Of a stretch of DNA of 64,000 bases, positions 7,770 through 16,677 are shown in pieces (positions within the stretch are counted from its first letter, which is position 1; every line of letters starts with the position of its first letter). Below the pieces are notes generated by a model, which saw only the letters and a program-made list of their open reading frames with translations, had not been told where the DNA came from and did no database searches. A program made the translations under genes and the position numbers. The stretch covers positions 1,674,001 to 1,738,000 of the forward strand of contig NZ_CP109430.1 in assembly GCF_036250735.1 (NCBI RefSeq), written 5' to 3'. Source of the DNA: Streptosporangium sp. NBC_01495. Its GTDB lineage: Bacteria > Actinomycetota > Actinomycetes > Streptosporangiales > Streptosporangiaceae.

Positions 7770-8505
7770 GGGGCCGCACGCTTTCCATGAACGAACTCAG
7801 CCTTTCCCCGAACGACCGCATCTGAGCGATCCCCGATTCCTGAAGTTCGTGGATCCGCGCCTCGATCAGGTCAGGGTCGGCACCTGCGGCTCTACGATGC
7901 TCGCGTAGCTTCGCCGCGAACTCGTCCATGGCGTGGTTGAGCGCCTTCACCAGGTATCCGCTCAACTCCGGCGTCGTGCGCATCGACCGCTGGTCGATCA
8001 TCACAGCCGTGAGCCTCGGCCCGGGCCCACAGGTCGCCCGGACCATGCCCCGGGCGGCGAACCCTTCGCCCAGTGGTACCCCCGCCTCGCCGTCGGGCAC
8101 GTCACCGATGGTCTCCAAGAGGTCGGCCACCTGGTCGAACGCATGCCGTAAGTCCAAGGTCGGCACATCGGAGGCCACTTCCGCCTCTTGCCGGAGTTTG
8201 TCCGCGCTCGCCTGCATCGAGTTCGTGATGGCCCTCATCCGCACACCGATCTCGTCACGGAGTTCCCGCATCTGCCGGGCTACAGCCAGCGGATCGATTT
8301 CCGGAAGGGGATCCGGTCCAGCGGACCGAGCGAAGAAGTCGTCCAAGGCGGCGTTCACGGCCACCAGGACGTGAACGGCCAGCTTCTCCGGAGTGAGGAG
8401 CAACGACCGCGGGTTCAAGGTCACCGATGTCAACTGCCCATCGGTGACGACCGCTCGGATGTGTTCCGACTCGCCGATGCCGCGCACCCGAACTCGTGCC
8501 CCCAA
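7762..8505 (-). CDS. Tandem YbaB/EbfC-like DNA-binding protein
   Basis: 247 residues from TTG 8505; the frame stays open upstream to a stop near 8588 but no better start codon is visible there. Two copies of the YbaB/EbfC fold are apparent: residues about 1-60 (VRGIGESEHIRAVVTDGQLT, then LNPRSLLLTPEKLA) and about 150-205 (GMVRATCGPGPRLTAVMID, then STPELSGYLVKALNHA-like helices), linked by a charged helical segment. YbaB proteins are nucleoid-associated dimers. In actinomycetes single- and double-domain forms often sit beside WXG100 genes, as here. A tandem version may act as an intramolecular dimer. The start codon is uncertain. Confidence 0.7.
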   Translation of the reverse strand: MGARVRVRGIGESEHIRAVVTDGQLTSVTLNPRSLLLTPEKLAVHVLVAVNAALDDFFARSAGPDPLPEIDPLAVARQMRELRDEIGVRMRAITNSMQASADKLRQEAEVASDVPTLDLRHAFDQVADLLETIGDVPDGEAGVPLGEGFAARGMVRATCGPGPRLTAVMIDQRSMRTTPELSGYLVKALNHAMDEFAAKLREHRRAAGADPDLIEARIHELQESGIAQMRSFGERLSSFMESVRPHE

Positions 8506-8616
8506 CCCTGAAGCCGCGTTGATCCCGGCATCACCTCGCGAGCGATCACATCCAAGATCGTGATGAGCGACGAGGCCACCTCATGATCGTCGACGACGAT
8601 AGCATCGGTTGCGGAA

Positions 8617-8696
8617 AGTGCACTAGTCCAATTCTTGACGTACTAGTTCACTTTTTGGGCTCTCTAACCTGTACATGACAGCATTTCGCACAGGTT
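8617..8696. promoter_or_regulatory. Two inverted repeats in the divergent intergenic region
   Basis: AGTGCACTAGT (8617-8627) and ACTAGTTCACT (8642-8652) are imperfect inverted copies around a TTGACG hexamer (8635-8640). A second, perfect pair, AACCTGT (8666-8672) and ACAGGTT (8690-8696), follows. They lie between the minus-strand YbaB operon and the plus-strand membrane protein, so they are candidate operators. The binding protein is unknown. Confidence 0.4.
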
Positions 8697-8711
8697 GGAT
8701 ACGATGTTTGC

Positions 8712-8984
8712 GTGCGGCTGACCGGGGTCGTCATCCTGGGCTACACCTCGCTGTTCGCCATCACGACGTGGCAGGCGATGCGCGGCCAGTCGCTGGTTCA
8801 CCCAGACGCGGCCACGTGGACCGCACTCGCCGCAACGGTGGTCGTGACCGCACTGCCGGCGGCCCTGGCCGTCTCGGCCGCCCGCCGCAGCGAGATGGCA
8901 TCCGCCGGCGACGGGCACTCGCCCGGCGCACCGCCTCGCGGGCCCGTCGGGTCCTTGAGCCGGGACCACACCGCAGCTCGATGA
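8712..8984 (+). CDS. Small membrane protein of unknown function
   Basis: 90 residues from GTG 8712. Two hydrophobic segments are evident, about residues 4-20 (TGVVILGYTSLFAITTW) and 37-58 (LAATVVVTALPAALAVSAA), separated by a short polar loop, followed by a Gly/Pro/Ser-rich cytoplasmic-type tail. I do not recognise a family. The next gene is a lipoprotein 137 bp downstream in the same direction; co-transcription is possible but not shown. Confidence 0.5.
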   Translation: MRLTGVVILGYTSLFAITTWQAMRGQSLVHPDAATWTALAATVVVTALPAALAVSAARRSEMASAGDGHSPGAPPRGPVGSLSRDHTAAR

Positions 8985-9121
8985 AGACGAAGACTCGCGC
9001 GGAGGTACGGGAGGCGAGCAAGGTGCTGCGCCAGTCCCGGTCCGCTCGCGACCGACCCCATCAACCGCAGTTGAGGACCATGATCAAGCTCTGTCGTTTC
9101 GGACATCACTCGATCTCCCCC

Positions 9122-10663
9122 ATGCCCCACCGTAGCCTGGCCCTAACCACCGTACTCACGTTGGCCGCGGCCGGGTGCGGGGTGCTGCCGATGAAGGAAG
9201 CCGCGCCACCGCCCGCCACCACCGCGCCGGCGTCGAGTGCCCCAGCCACCGGCGCCCCGCCCGTCACCGCCACGGCATCGGGTCAAGACACCCGGCCGGC
9301 CCTGGCCGAAACCCGCAGTACCATGACCGAGAACCTCAAGGTCGAGGTCGTCGGCCTCAACCGCGTCAAGGGCAAGCACCTCATCGCCCAGATGCGCCTG
9401 TCCAACACCGGCACCGAGAAGCACCTGTCCTGGGCCGGCGAGATGGGCGACCGCACCCGCCCCCTCGGCGAGATCAAGTGGGCCTCCGGCATCGGCGTCC
9501 TCGACGCGCAGGCCCGCACCTGGCTTCTGCCGTACAAACCCGCCGGCTCCCCCTGCCTGTGCAGCGACCGGGACCGCGACGGCCTCGGCCGCTTTATCGA
9601 CCCTGGCCAGTCGATCACCGTCTACGCGGTGCTGCCCGCACCGTCGGGCAACCCTGCGACGACCACCGTCATCACCCCCGTGGGCCCGCCGATGCTCAAT
9701 GTGCCCATCAGCGACGAAGCTCCGACCGGTGACTTTCCCGACCCCGATGCCGACACCGTCACCCTGGTTACCCGCCGCCTCATCCTCCCCTCCGAATCCT
9801 TGGACAAATCAGAGGAGACCGCCGACGACGGCAAGGATCTGCAGGTCAACCTCTCCTCCGACGTGCTATTCGCGGTGGACAAGGCCACCCTCACCCCCAA
9901 AGCCAAGTCGATCATGGCCCGTACGGCCAAGCTCATCGACGCCTCCCCCGGCACAGTGGTGACGGTGGCGGGCCACGCCGACTCCTCCGGCAACGACGCC
10001 ATCAACGACCCTTTGTCGCTGCACCGCGCCCAGGCGGTACAGCGCGCCCTGTCGGCGCTGCTATCCAGGGACGGAGTCCGCTTCCAGACCGAGGGGTACG
10101 GCTCGCGCCGCCCGCTGTACAACAACGACAGCGATGAGGGCAGGCGCCGCAACCGCCGTGTCACGGTGACCTTCCCCAAACCTCAGCCCGCTACCCGGGA
10201 ACCGGTGGCCACGACTTCTCCCGGCGCGACCGGCCTGACCGGCACCACCAGGGCGGACGGCCAGCCCATCGCCATGGAGGTCGCCGGCCTGCGCCGACTG
10301 CCCGGCGGCCTCGGCCTGCTCACCTACAAGATCACCAATGAAGGGTCGGCCGAGACCTGGTTCACCGACCTTCACCACGCTCAGGACTGGGAGGCGTACA
10401 AGTACCAGGCCGCAAGCAACGTCCGCGTGACCGACGTCGCCGCCCGCCGCCAGTACCTGCCCGGCCGCTTAGAGGTCCCCACCGACGACGGCGTGGACTT
10501 CTACTGCGCATGCACAGACGTCTCCGGCGTCCGCATCAGCACCGAGAAGTTCGCGCCTGGCCAGACCCGCGAGTTCTGGAACCTCTTCGCCCTGCCCGAT
10601 ACCGCCGACACCCTCAAGGTCAAGATCGGCCCGTTCCGCGACCTCCACGTTTCCATCCAGTAA
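9122..10663 (+). CDS. OmpA-like peptidoglycan-binding lipoprotein
   Basis: 513 residues from ATG 9122; ATG 9080 in the same frame is an alternative, and neither has a convincing ribosome site. A lipoprotein signal ends in LAAAGC, so the protein should be lipid-anchored outside the membrane. A Pro/Thr/Ala-rich linker follows, then a beta-rich domain with Cys residues (LCSD). The OmpA C-terminal domain spans about residues 235-355, with SSDVLFAVDKATLTPKA, GHADSSGND and a terminal DEGRRRNRRV, the peptidoglycan-contacting pattern. A second beta-rich domain at the C-terminus resembles the first (both contain a CxC before SxxFxPGQ-like sequence). The role is probably envelope attachment. Confidence 0.85.
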   Translation: MPHRSLALTTVLTLAAAGCGVLPMKEAAPPPATTAPASSAPATGAPPVTATASGQDTRPALAETRSTMTENLKVEVVGLNRVKGKHLIAQMRLSNTGTEKHLSWAGEMGDRTRPLGEIKWASGIGVLDAQARTWLLPYKPAGSPCLCSDRDRDGLGRFIDPGQSITVYAVLPAPSGNPATTTVITPVGPPMLNVPISDEAPTGDFPDPDADTVTLVTRRLILPSESLDKSEETADDGKDLQVNLSSDVLFAVDKATLTPKAKSIMARTAKLIDASPGTVVTVAGHADSSGNDAINDPLSLHRAQAVQRALSALLSRDGVRFQTEGYGSRRPLYNNDSDEGRRRNRRVTVTFPKPQPATREPVATTSPGATGLTGTTRADGQPIAMEVAGLRRLPGGLGLLTYKITNEGSAETWFTDLHHAQDWEAYKYQAASNVRVTDVAARRQYLPGRLEVPTDDGVDFYCACTDVSGVRISTEKFAPGQTREFWNLFALPDTADTLKVKIGPFRDLHVSIQ

Positions 10664-10915
10664 CGGCAGGGGCAGTTCAACGCCGAGCGCCGCCAGGCGA
10701 TCGTCGCCGACATCACCGCTCCTGGAGCAGCCACTGACGCTGCCCGCGACGGCGGCGGGCCCACGCCCTTCGGGAAGGGCGGGGATCAGGAAATCGACGG
10801 GGGCATGAGGCACACGGTCGGATGTATGCCCTCTGGCAGATGTGGCGGGAGGTTCGCCTGCCTAGCCTGTGAGGTCATCCGCGGCGCTCGCCGCACCATC
10901 TTGTCGGAGGATTCG

Positions 10916-12147
10916 ATGACCTGGCCAAGATCAGTCTTGCTTGCCTTGCCCCTGGTGGTGACGCGGAGCGTACGCTCCAGCCGTCTCCGCCTCGTCCAGC
11001 GGGGCACCGGCGTCGTCTCTCACATGGTCCGCATGCGGAGGGGATGTCTCGGCCGAGTTGCAGTGCGCCAAACTGGCCGTTCCCGTCGACTGGTCGAAGC
11101 CCGAGGGGAAGACGATCACCCTCACCGTGGCCAGGACGTCGGCGACCGGCGAGGCCGCGGGCACCGTCCTGTTCAGCCCCGGAGGTCCCGGCGGCGCCGG
11201 CGTTCGGGAGCTGTCCCGGGCACTGTCCCACTTCGCCGGTCTGCGTACCCGGATGAACGTCGTCACTTGGAACCCGCGCGGCGGGGTGAGCGGCGAGCAC
11301 ATCCCGCTGGCGTCCTGCGCGGCCGGCCCCGTGTTCGCCACTCCGGACAACAGGCGCGAGTACGACCAGGCACTCAAGGCGAACGCCGCCGGGATCGCTC
11401 CCTGCCGGGACGCCGTGCCCGAGTTGTTCGCCCACATGGACTCCGCCACCCAGGCACGCGACATGGACGCCATCCGCGCCGCCCTGGGTGAGGAGAAGAT
11501 CTCCTATTTCGGCAACTCCTACGGCGGCGTGCTCGGGGCCTCCTACGCGCGGCTGTTCCCGCAGCGGCTGCGCGCGATGGTGGTGGACAGTGTGCCCAAC
11601 CACGTATCCCCGCTCGCGGAGTCGGAGCGGCTGCAGTACAAGGGCCTGGAGGCGGGTTTCAAGCGCTTCGTCCGCTGGTGCGCCGACTCCTCCGACTGCG
11701 CGCCGCACGGGACCGACGTGGAAAAGACCTGGCAGGACGTCGTGCGGCGGGCCGAGCGTCATCCCCTGCCCGGTGCCGCGTCCGCCGGTGAGCGCCGCTA
11801 CGACGGTGACGACCTCAAGTTCCTGGCCTACGGCATGATCGACAGCACGGCGGACTGGCCCACGTTGGCCAAGGCCATTGCGAGCGCCTCGAAGGGCGAC
11901 GCGTCCGGTTTTGACCCGCAGGGCCGCGGCATGGCGCGGCGGGTGACCGCCATGCTCGCGGTGAACTGCGCCGATGGGTTCCGCTACGACGGCTACCGCG
12001 CCTACCGTGCGGCGGTGCGGCGCTCGGTCGAGGTGTCGCCGAACTTCTCCGGCATGCGGGAAAACGCCTGGATCGCGTGTTCGCCGTGGGCGGCCAAGGC
12101 CCCCAACCCGCCGGCGCCGCTGCCGGCCCGCGCGCTTCCGCCGCTGC
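10916..12147 (+). pseudogene. Secreted alpha/beta hydrolase (TAP-like), frameshifted and 3'-truncated
   Basis: ATG 10916 with GGAGG upstream opens a signal peptide (TWPRSVLLALPLVV). Near 10964 an extra base breaks the frame: after it the expected secreted sequence continues one frame over (AYAPAVSASSSGAPASS, then LTWSACGGDVSAELQC). The hydrolase body (SPGGPGGAG oxyanion region, YFGNSYGG nucleophile elbow with Ser) runs to about ACSPWAAKAP near 12110. There the homology stops, before the usual C-terminal TAP domain with the last catalytic His. Family members are about 500 residues. One lesion could be a sequencing error, but the lost 3' end makes the gene nonfunctional in any case. Confidence 0.75.
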
Positions 12148-12321
12148 TCGGCGTCGGGCGACGAGGTCCACGCGCTGCGCGGCCCCGGCTTCGTCTCGGT
12201 GCAGTTCCACCCCGCGTCGGTGCTGACCCGCAACGGCGTGGAGATCCTCGGCGAGGTTCTCAGCGACCTGCTGGTGCACGCCGAACCTCCCGTCCCGTCC
12301 GGGGCCGGGCTCTCCCGGTGA
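12148..12321 (+). pseudogene. C-terminal scrap of anthranilate/ADC-synthase-type glutaminase
   Basis: One frame (12148-12321) reads SGDEVHALRGPGFVSVQFHP followed by ASVLTRNGVEILGEVL. This is the very end of a class I glutamine amidotransferase domain of the TrpG/PabA/PhzE kind, where the catalytic His sits in QFHPES; here Glu is replaced by Ala. Nothing upstream belongs to that family, because the preceding sequence is the truncated hydrolase. The join near 12110-12150 therefore marks an illegitimate fusion or deletion. It suggests a chorismate-using biosynthetic gene once lay here. Confidence 0.7.
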
Positions 12322-12390
12322 GACGAAACGGCGAGACGAAACAACGGAACGACGGAACGACGGAACGAAACGGCGAGACAGAGCGGCGAG
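12320..12390. repeat. Short tandem AC/GA-rich repeat
   Basis: Runs of CGGAACGA, ACGAAACGGCGAGAC and close variants are repeated head to tail. They begin right after the glutaminase scrap and lie between it and the HxlR gene. The rest of 12322-12520 shows nothing supportable. Confidence 0.7.
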
Positions 12391-12520
12391 TCGGATTCGC
12401 GCTCGTCGCGAGCCGGTGCCCGTCGGCGTCCCGGGCACCGACGGGCTCCTTGGACGCTGACAAGCTCCCGGGCGCCGCTCGACGGGCGCTCAGGGACTGG
12501 GACGGAGGCTCAACGGAGGC

Positions 12521-12856
12521 TCAGGGGCGGGGGAGTGCCTTGATGGTCTCCATGTGGAGCTCGCCCCAGTCGCCGAGCGGGATGAGCGCGGTGTTGAGCG
12601 AGTGGCCGAACTCGGTCAGCGAGTATTCCACCTTCGGCGGAACCTGGTGATAGACCTCGCGGTGCACCAGGCCGTACGACTCCATCTCCCTGAGCTGCTG
12701 GATCAGCATCTTCTCGCTGATGCCCGACACGCTCCGGCTCAGCTCTCCGAACCGGAGGGCCTTGTAGTGGAGGGCCCACAGGATCAGCGCCTTCCACTTG
12801 CCGCCCACGACGTCGACGGCGGCGTCGAGCCCACACGAGTAGGTCTGCTTCTTCAT
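12521..12856 (-). CDS. HxlR-family transcriptional regulator
   Basis: 111 residues from ATG 12856, with GGGAG just upstream. It is a winged helix-turn-helix with the family hallmarks: N-terminal Cys in YSCGLDAAVDVVGGKWKALI, then LRFGELSRSVSGISEKML and PKVEYSLTEFG. HxlR proteins are small dimeric repressors or activators, often redox or electrophile responsive. It is divergent from the imine reductase pair (13016-14945) across 159 bp, so control of that operon is the natural inference. Confidence 0.92.
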   Translation of the reverse strand: MKKQTYSCGLDAAVDVVGGKWKALILWALHYKALRFGELSRSVSGISEKMLIQQLREMESYGLVHREVYHQVPPKVEYSLTEFGHSLNTALIPLGDWGELHMETIKALPRP

Positions 12857-13015
12857 CCCACTCCCATACTTACAAAAAGGTTGGTACCTGACTAAATAGT
12901 AGGTACTTGAGGAAACTTCAGCGGCACGCCAGCATCGAATCGTCCCAGCCAGGGTCCGAAGGGATCCGGGACCGGGACCTTCGCATGCCGACACCGTATG
13001 AAACATGGGGGATAA

Positions 13016-14041
13016 ATGAATACCGACGACCGTTCGCCGGTGACAGTCATCGGTCTGGGAGCGATGGGAAGGGCGCTGGCCGGGGCCTTCCTGGACAACG
13101 GCCATCCCACGACCGTCTGGAACCGTACCGCCGGTAAGGGCGGAGAGCTCACGGAGCGGGGCGCGACCGAGGCGGCCACCGTCGCCGAGGCGATCGCGGC
13201 GAGCCCGATCGTCGTGGTCTGCGTGCTGGACTACGACGCGGTGCGCGAGGTCCTCGGCGCGCCCGGCGTCTCCGACCTCGCGGACCTCGCGGACGTCCTC
13301 GACACCCCCGGAACCCCCGAAGCACCCGGCACGTCCGGAACCCCCGACGGCTCCGGCACTTCCGGCACGCAGGGCACCGTGGCCGGCCTCCTGTCGGGCC
13401 GGACCCTGGTGAATCTCACCAACGGCACGCCCCGCCAGGCACGCGAGCTGGCCCGCTGGGCGTCCGAGCGGGGAGCGGACTACCTGGACGGCGGCATCAT
13501 GGCGGTGCCCCCGATGATCGGGACCCCCGGATCGCTCATCCTCTGCAGCGGATCGCCCGAGGCGTTCACCGCCCACGAGCGGACCCTGTCGGCGACGGGC
13601 GCCGTCAGCTACCTGGGCGAGGACGCGGGCCGGGCGTCGCTGTACGACATCGCGCTGCTCAGCGCGATGTACGGCATGTTCGGCGGTTTCTTCCACGCCA
13701 TCGCCATGGTCGGTTCCGAGAAGGTCCCGGCGACGGAGTTCACGCCGCTGGTGGTCTCGTGGCTCAACGCCATGATCACCAGTCTTCCCGGGATGGCGAA
13801 GGCGTACGACGCGAACGACCACTCCGCCGCCGCCTCGAACCTGGGGATGCAGGCGGAGGCTTTCGTCAACCTGCTGGACGCCAGCGGGGAGCAGGGCGTC
13901 AGCGCCGAGCTGCTGGAGCCCATGGGGACGCTGCTCCACCGGGGCGTCGCCGCGAATCTGGGCGAAGGCGATATCTCAGCCCTGATCGACCTGCTCCGCA
14001 CGGACCCTGCGGGGTCCCGGACGCCGGATCGAACGACGTGA
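13016..14041 (+). CDS. Imine reductase-like NAD(P)-dependent oxidoreductase with low-complexity insertion
   Basis: 341 residues. The N-terminal Rossmann motif is VIGLGAMGRALAGAF and the NADPH-type WNRT follows the second strand, as in bacterial imine reductases of the beta-hydroxyacid dehydrogenase superfamily. The C-terminal helical domain carries LYDIALLSAMYGMFGGF, with Asp211 at the usual catalytic position. Residues about 95-122 are an inserted Pro/Gly/Thr/Ser-rich repeat (TPGTPEAPGTSGTPDGSGTS) absent from its neighbour, which explains the length above the usual 290-300. It is the first gene of a tandem pair, 13 bp ahead of the second. The physiological imine is unknown. Confidence 0.88.
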   Translation: MNTDDRSPVTVIGLGAMGRALAGAFLDNGHPTTVWNRTAGKGGELTERGATEAATVAEAIAASPIVVVCVLDYDAVREVLGAPGVSDLADLADVLDTPGTPEAPGTSGTPDGSGTSGTQGTVAGLLSGRTLVNLTNGTPRQARELARWASERGADYLDGGIMAVPPMIGTPGSLILCSGSPEAFTAHERTLSATGAVSYLGEDAGRASLYDIALLSAMYGMFGGFFHAIAMVGSEKVPATEFTPLVVSWLNAMITSLPGMAKAYDANDHSAAASNLGMQAEAFVNLLDASGEQGVSAELLEPMGTLLHRGVAANLGEGDISALIDLLRTDPAGSRTPDRTT

Positions 14042-14054
14042 ATCGGAGAAGGAA

Positions 14055-14945
14055 ATGACCCACGACTCTCCCGCACCGGTGACGGTTCTCGGCCTGGGAC
14101 CGATGGGCCAGGCGCTGGCCGGGGCCTTCCTCGGGAAAGGCCACTCCACGACCGTGTGGAACCGCACGGCCGCCAGGGGCGACGCCCTCGTCGCCCGAGG
14201 GGCGACCCGCGCGGACGCGGTCGCCGACGCGGTCGCGGCGAGCCCGCTGACGATCGCCTGCGTGATCGACTACGACGCCGCGCAGGCGATCGTCGACCCC
14301 GCCGCCGACGCGCTGAAGGGCCGTACCCTGGTCAACCTCACCGCCGACACGCCGGAACGCGCACGCCGGATGGCCGCGTGGGCCGCCGAGCGGGGCATCG
14401 ACTATCTCGACGGCGCAATCATGACCCCGACGCCGACCATCGGGGGACCGGCGGCCGTCGTCCTGTACAGCGGATCGGAAGAGGTCTACCAGACCCATCG
14501 GCGGGCGCTGGCGAGCCTGGGCGGTACCTCCGCGTACCTGGGCGCGGACCCCGGGAGGGCTGCGGCGCACGACGTGGCCCTGCTCGACTTCTTCTGGACG
14601 TCCATGAGCGGTCTCGTCCACGCCTTCGCCCTGGCCGCCGCCGAGAACATCACGGCCACGGACCTCGCCCCGCTCGCCAAGGGGATCGGCGCTCTGCTGC
14701 CCGATCTCATCGACGAGTTCGCGCGGCACGTCGACAGCGGCAGTCACCCGGGCGACGAGTCCACCATCCTGTCGGCCGCCGCCGGAATGGAGCACATCAT
14801 CCACGCGGCCCAGGACCAGGGCATCGACGCCGGGGTGCTGAGCGCCGCCCAGGCCGTCGCCCGGCGGGCGATCGACGCCGGTCAGGGCGGCGACAGCTTC
14901 TCACGCCTGGCGGAGGTGCTCGGAAGGCCCGTACCGGCACCCTGA
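14055..14945 (+). CDS. Imine reductase-like NAD(P)-dependent oxidoreductase (second copy)
   Basis: 296 residues, normal family length. It has Rossmann motif VLGLGPMGQALAGAF, WNRTAARGD for NADPH, and the C-terminal helical half with AAHDVALLDFFWTSMSGL, where Asp173 takes the catalytic position. The N-terminal half is very close to the preceding gene while the helical active-site half differs more, suggesting tandem duplication followed by divergence of substrate range. The last 14 codons are also the first unit of the repeat array that follows. Confidence 0.9.
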   Translation: MTHDSPAPVTVLGLGPMGQALAGAFLGKGHSTTVWNRTAARGDALVARGATRADAVADAVAASPLTIACVIDYDAAQAIVDPAADALKGRTLVNLTADTPERARRMAAWAAERGIDYLDGAIMTPTPTIGGPAAVVLYSGSEEVYQTHRRALASLGGTSAYLGADPGRAAAHDVALLDFFWTSMSGLVHAFALAAAENITATDLAPLAKGIGALLPDLIDEFARHVDSGSHPGDESTILSAAAGMEHIIHAAQDQGIDAGVLSAAQAVARRAIDAGQGGDSFSRLAEVLGRPVPAP

Positions 14946-15152
14946 CCGGCGGTTTTTCGCGCCTGAAGGTATCCGGAAGGCCCGTACCGGCACCCTGACC
15001 GGCAGCCTTTTACGCCTGGAGGTGCATGGAAAGCCTGCACCGGCATCTTGGCCGGCGGCGTAGGCACCCGGAGGGCCCGTACCGGAACCGTGACCGGTGG
15101 TCTCTCGTGCCTCGCGGAGGTGCCCGGAGGACTCGTACCGGCATCGTGACCG
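14904..15152. repeat. Five degenerate ~50-bp tandem repeats at the end of the imine reductase gene
   Basis: Units begin near 14904, 14960, 15013, 15062 and 15108. Each contains CGCCT-G-AGGT, then GG-AGGCCCGTACCGG and a -CACCCTGACCGGC--like tail. The first unit is the coding 3' end of the upstream gene; the others decay with distance, so the gene end was apparently copied repeatedly. The stop codon is at 14943-14945. The rest of the gap to 15250 holds no gene. Confidence 0.8.
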
Positions 15153-15249
15153 CGACCGGTGACTTTCCGTCCGGCCCCGGCCCCGGAGACGATCGGGGGA
15201 TCGCCGGGTCCGGGAGATCGCCGGGCGGGGATGCTCGACGCGCTCGCGG

Positions 15250-16677
15250 TCACCCCGGGTGCCGGTTCGCCCGTCCCGCCAGCGCCTCGGCGAGCCGGAG
15301 CGGCCCGGCATCCGTGTGGAGCGCCTCGACGGCCAGCCACTCCAGGTCCAGAAGGAAGTCGGCGGGTCCCCTCGGTCCCAGGAACCGCCGGTCGGCGCAC
15401 AGGGTGAGCACCGCGCGCTCGGACAGCTCGTGGACGTACAGGAAGAACGTCGCGCCCTTCTGGTCGGTGTCGTGGGACGGTTCCACCAGCTCTGTCTCGT
15501 CCAGCAGGGCGTGGTACTCCGGCGGGGACAGGTGGCGCCCGGCGGGCGCGGCCGGGGCGTCGAACCTGATGTCGTTGTAGAAGCAGTAGCCGTCCGTGCC
15601 GATGCCGCGTTCGGCGGTGACGCGGGCGACGAGTTCCTCAAGCCGGACGGGGTCGTACTCGCAGGTGCTGTACGCCGCGAGCGCGGCCCTTCCGGCGTGG
15701 GACAGGAAGCCGGAGAACGACTCGTGGCGCAGGCGGAGCCGCAGCAGCGCGTTCTGGTTGAAGGCTCCCACGAAGCGTCGCGTCTCGGGTTTGAAGCGGG
15801 TGGACACGATGAGCCGCAGGGCGACGTCGTCCTCGCCCTTGTACAGGCCGAGAAGCAGCGCGACGGTGGCCTGGAGCACCATGCCGGGGGTGACGCCCGC
15901 GCGGGCGGCCAGCGCGTGGACCGCCCGCGAGAGAGCGCGGGAGCGGATCTCCGACCAGCCCTGCCTGGCCTCGCCGCCCTGCCTGAGGTCCTCCAGCCAG
16001 ACGCGCGGCAGCTCGCGCACGGCCCCGGCCCAGTAGTCGAAGGCCCGCCGCTCCCGCTGCCTGGCACGTTCCGACGCTTCGTAGGCGGCGCGTACCAAGG
16101 GCTGCTCCGCAGGGGGGCCGAGGGCGGCCGGAGCCGACAGGAGTGTCCTCAGGTCGTCGCAGACGATTTTCGCGCTCCACCCGTCGACCGCCAGGTGGCT
16201 CATCGCCAGGATCACCCGGACCGGGACGCCCTGCCTGGTCACCACCGCGACCCGCAGCGGCAGCTCCCCGCCGACGTCGAACGGCACGTCACGCAGCCTC
16301 GCCCCGGCGTACGCCGCCACGTTGGCGGGGCTCCGCGCTCCCGTCTCGTGGACGGCGACCTCCAGCTCACCCGAGCGCACGACCACCTGGACGGGTTTCC
16401 CCTCGTCACGGTCATCCCGGGGGAACAGCGTGTGCAGGGCGTCGTGGCGTTCGACGAGCGCGCGGACGGCGGCGAGCACGTCGTCGAGGTCGCGGCCGGG
16501 CTCGACCTCGCATCCGGCGAGCAGGTTCAGCGAGGCGTCCCCCGGCGGGAGCCAGCGCAGCACCTCCCAGATCGCCGTCTGCCCCCAGGTCAAGGGCCCC
16601 CGGTCCCCGTGCGGCGCGTGAAAGGCCACCGTGACCCGGTGAAACGCGAACGTCTTGACAGGGTGAGACGTGCACAT
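15250..16677 (-). CDS. Free-standing NRPS-type condensation domain protein
   Basis: 475 residues from ATG 16677, with AGAAGG a few bases upstream. The whole protein is one condensation domain: LTWGQTAIWEVLRWL near the start, then MSHLAVDGWS in place of HHxxxDG. The first His is Ser, but the catalytic second His is kept. FNQNALLRLRLR and a C-terminal latch region follow. No carrier or adenylation domain is fused or adjacent. It could acylate or condense a substrate carried on a distant carrier protein. It converges on the imine reductase operon. Its substrate is unknown. Confidence 0.85.
   Translation of the reverse strand: MCTSHPVKTFAFHRVTVAFHAPHGDRGPLTWGQTAIWEVLRWLPPGDASLNLLAGCEVEPGRDLDDVLAAVRALVERHDALHTLFPRDDRDEGKPVQVVVRSGELEVAVHETGARSPANVAAYAGARLRDVPFDVGGELPLRVAVVTRQGVPVRVILAMSHLAVDGWSAKIVCDDLRTLLSAPAALGPPAEQPLVRAAYEASERARQRERRAFDYWAGAVRELPRVWLEDLRQGGEARQGWSEIRSRALSRAVHALAARAGVTPGMVLQATVALLLGLYKGEDDVALRLIVSTRFKPETRRFVGAFNQNALLRLRLRHESFSGFLSHAGRAALAAYSTCEYDPVRLEELVARVTAERGIGTDGYCFYNDIRFDAPAAPAGRHLSPPEYHALLDETELVEPSHDTDQKGATFFLYVHELSERAVLTLCADRRFLGPRGPADFLLDLEWLAVEALHTDAGPLRLAEALAGRANRHPG

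Noticed and set aside
8675..9121. N-terminal extension of the OmpA-like lipoprotein
   Set aside because: Upstream part overlaps the small membrane protein in another frame and would bury the lipoprotein signal.
12857..13939. Upstream extension of the HxlR frame across the divergent imine reductase
   Set aside because: The regulator family begins at the MKKQTYSCG region, which has its own ribosome site.
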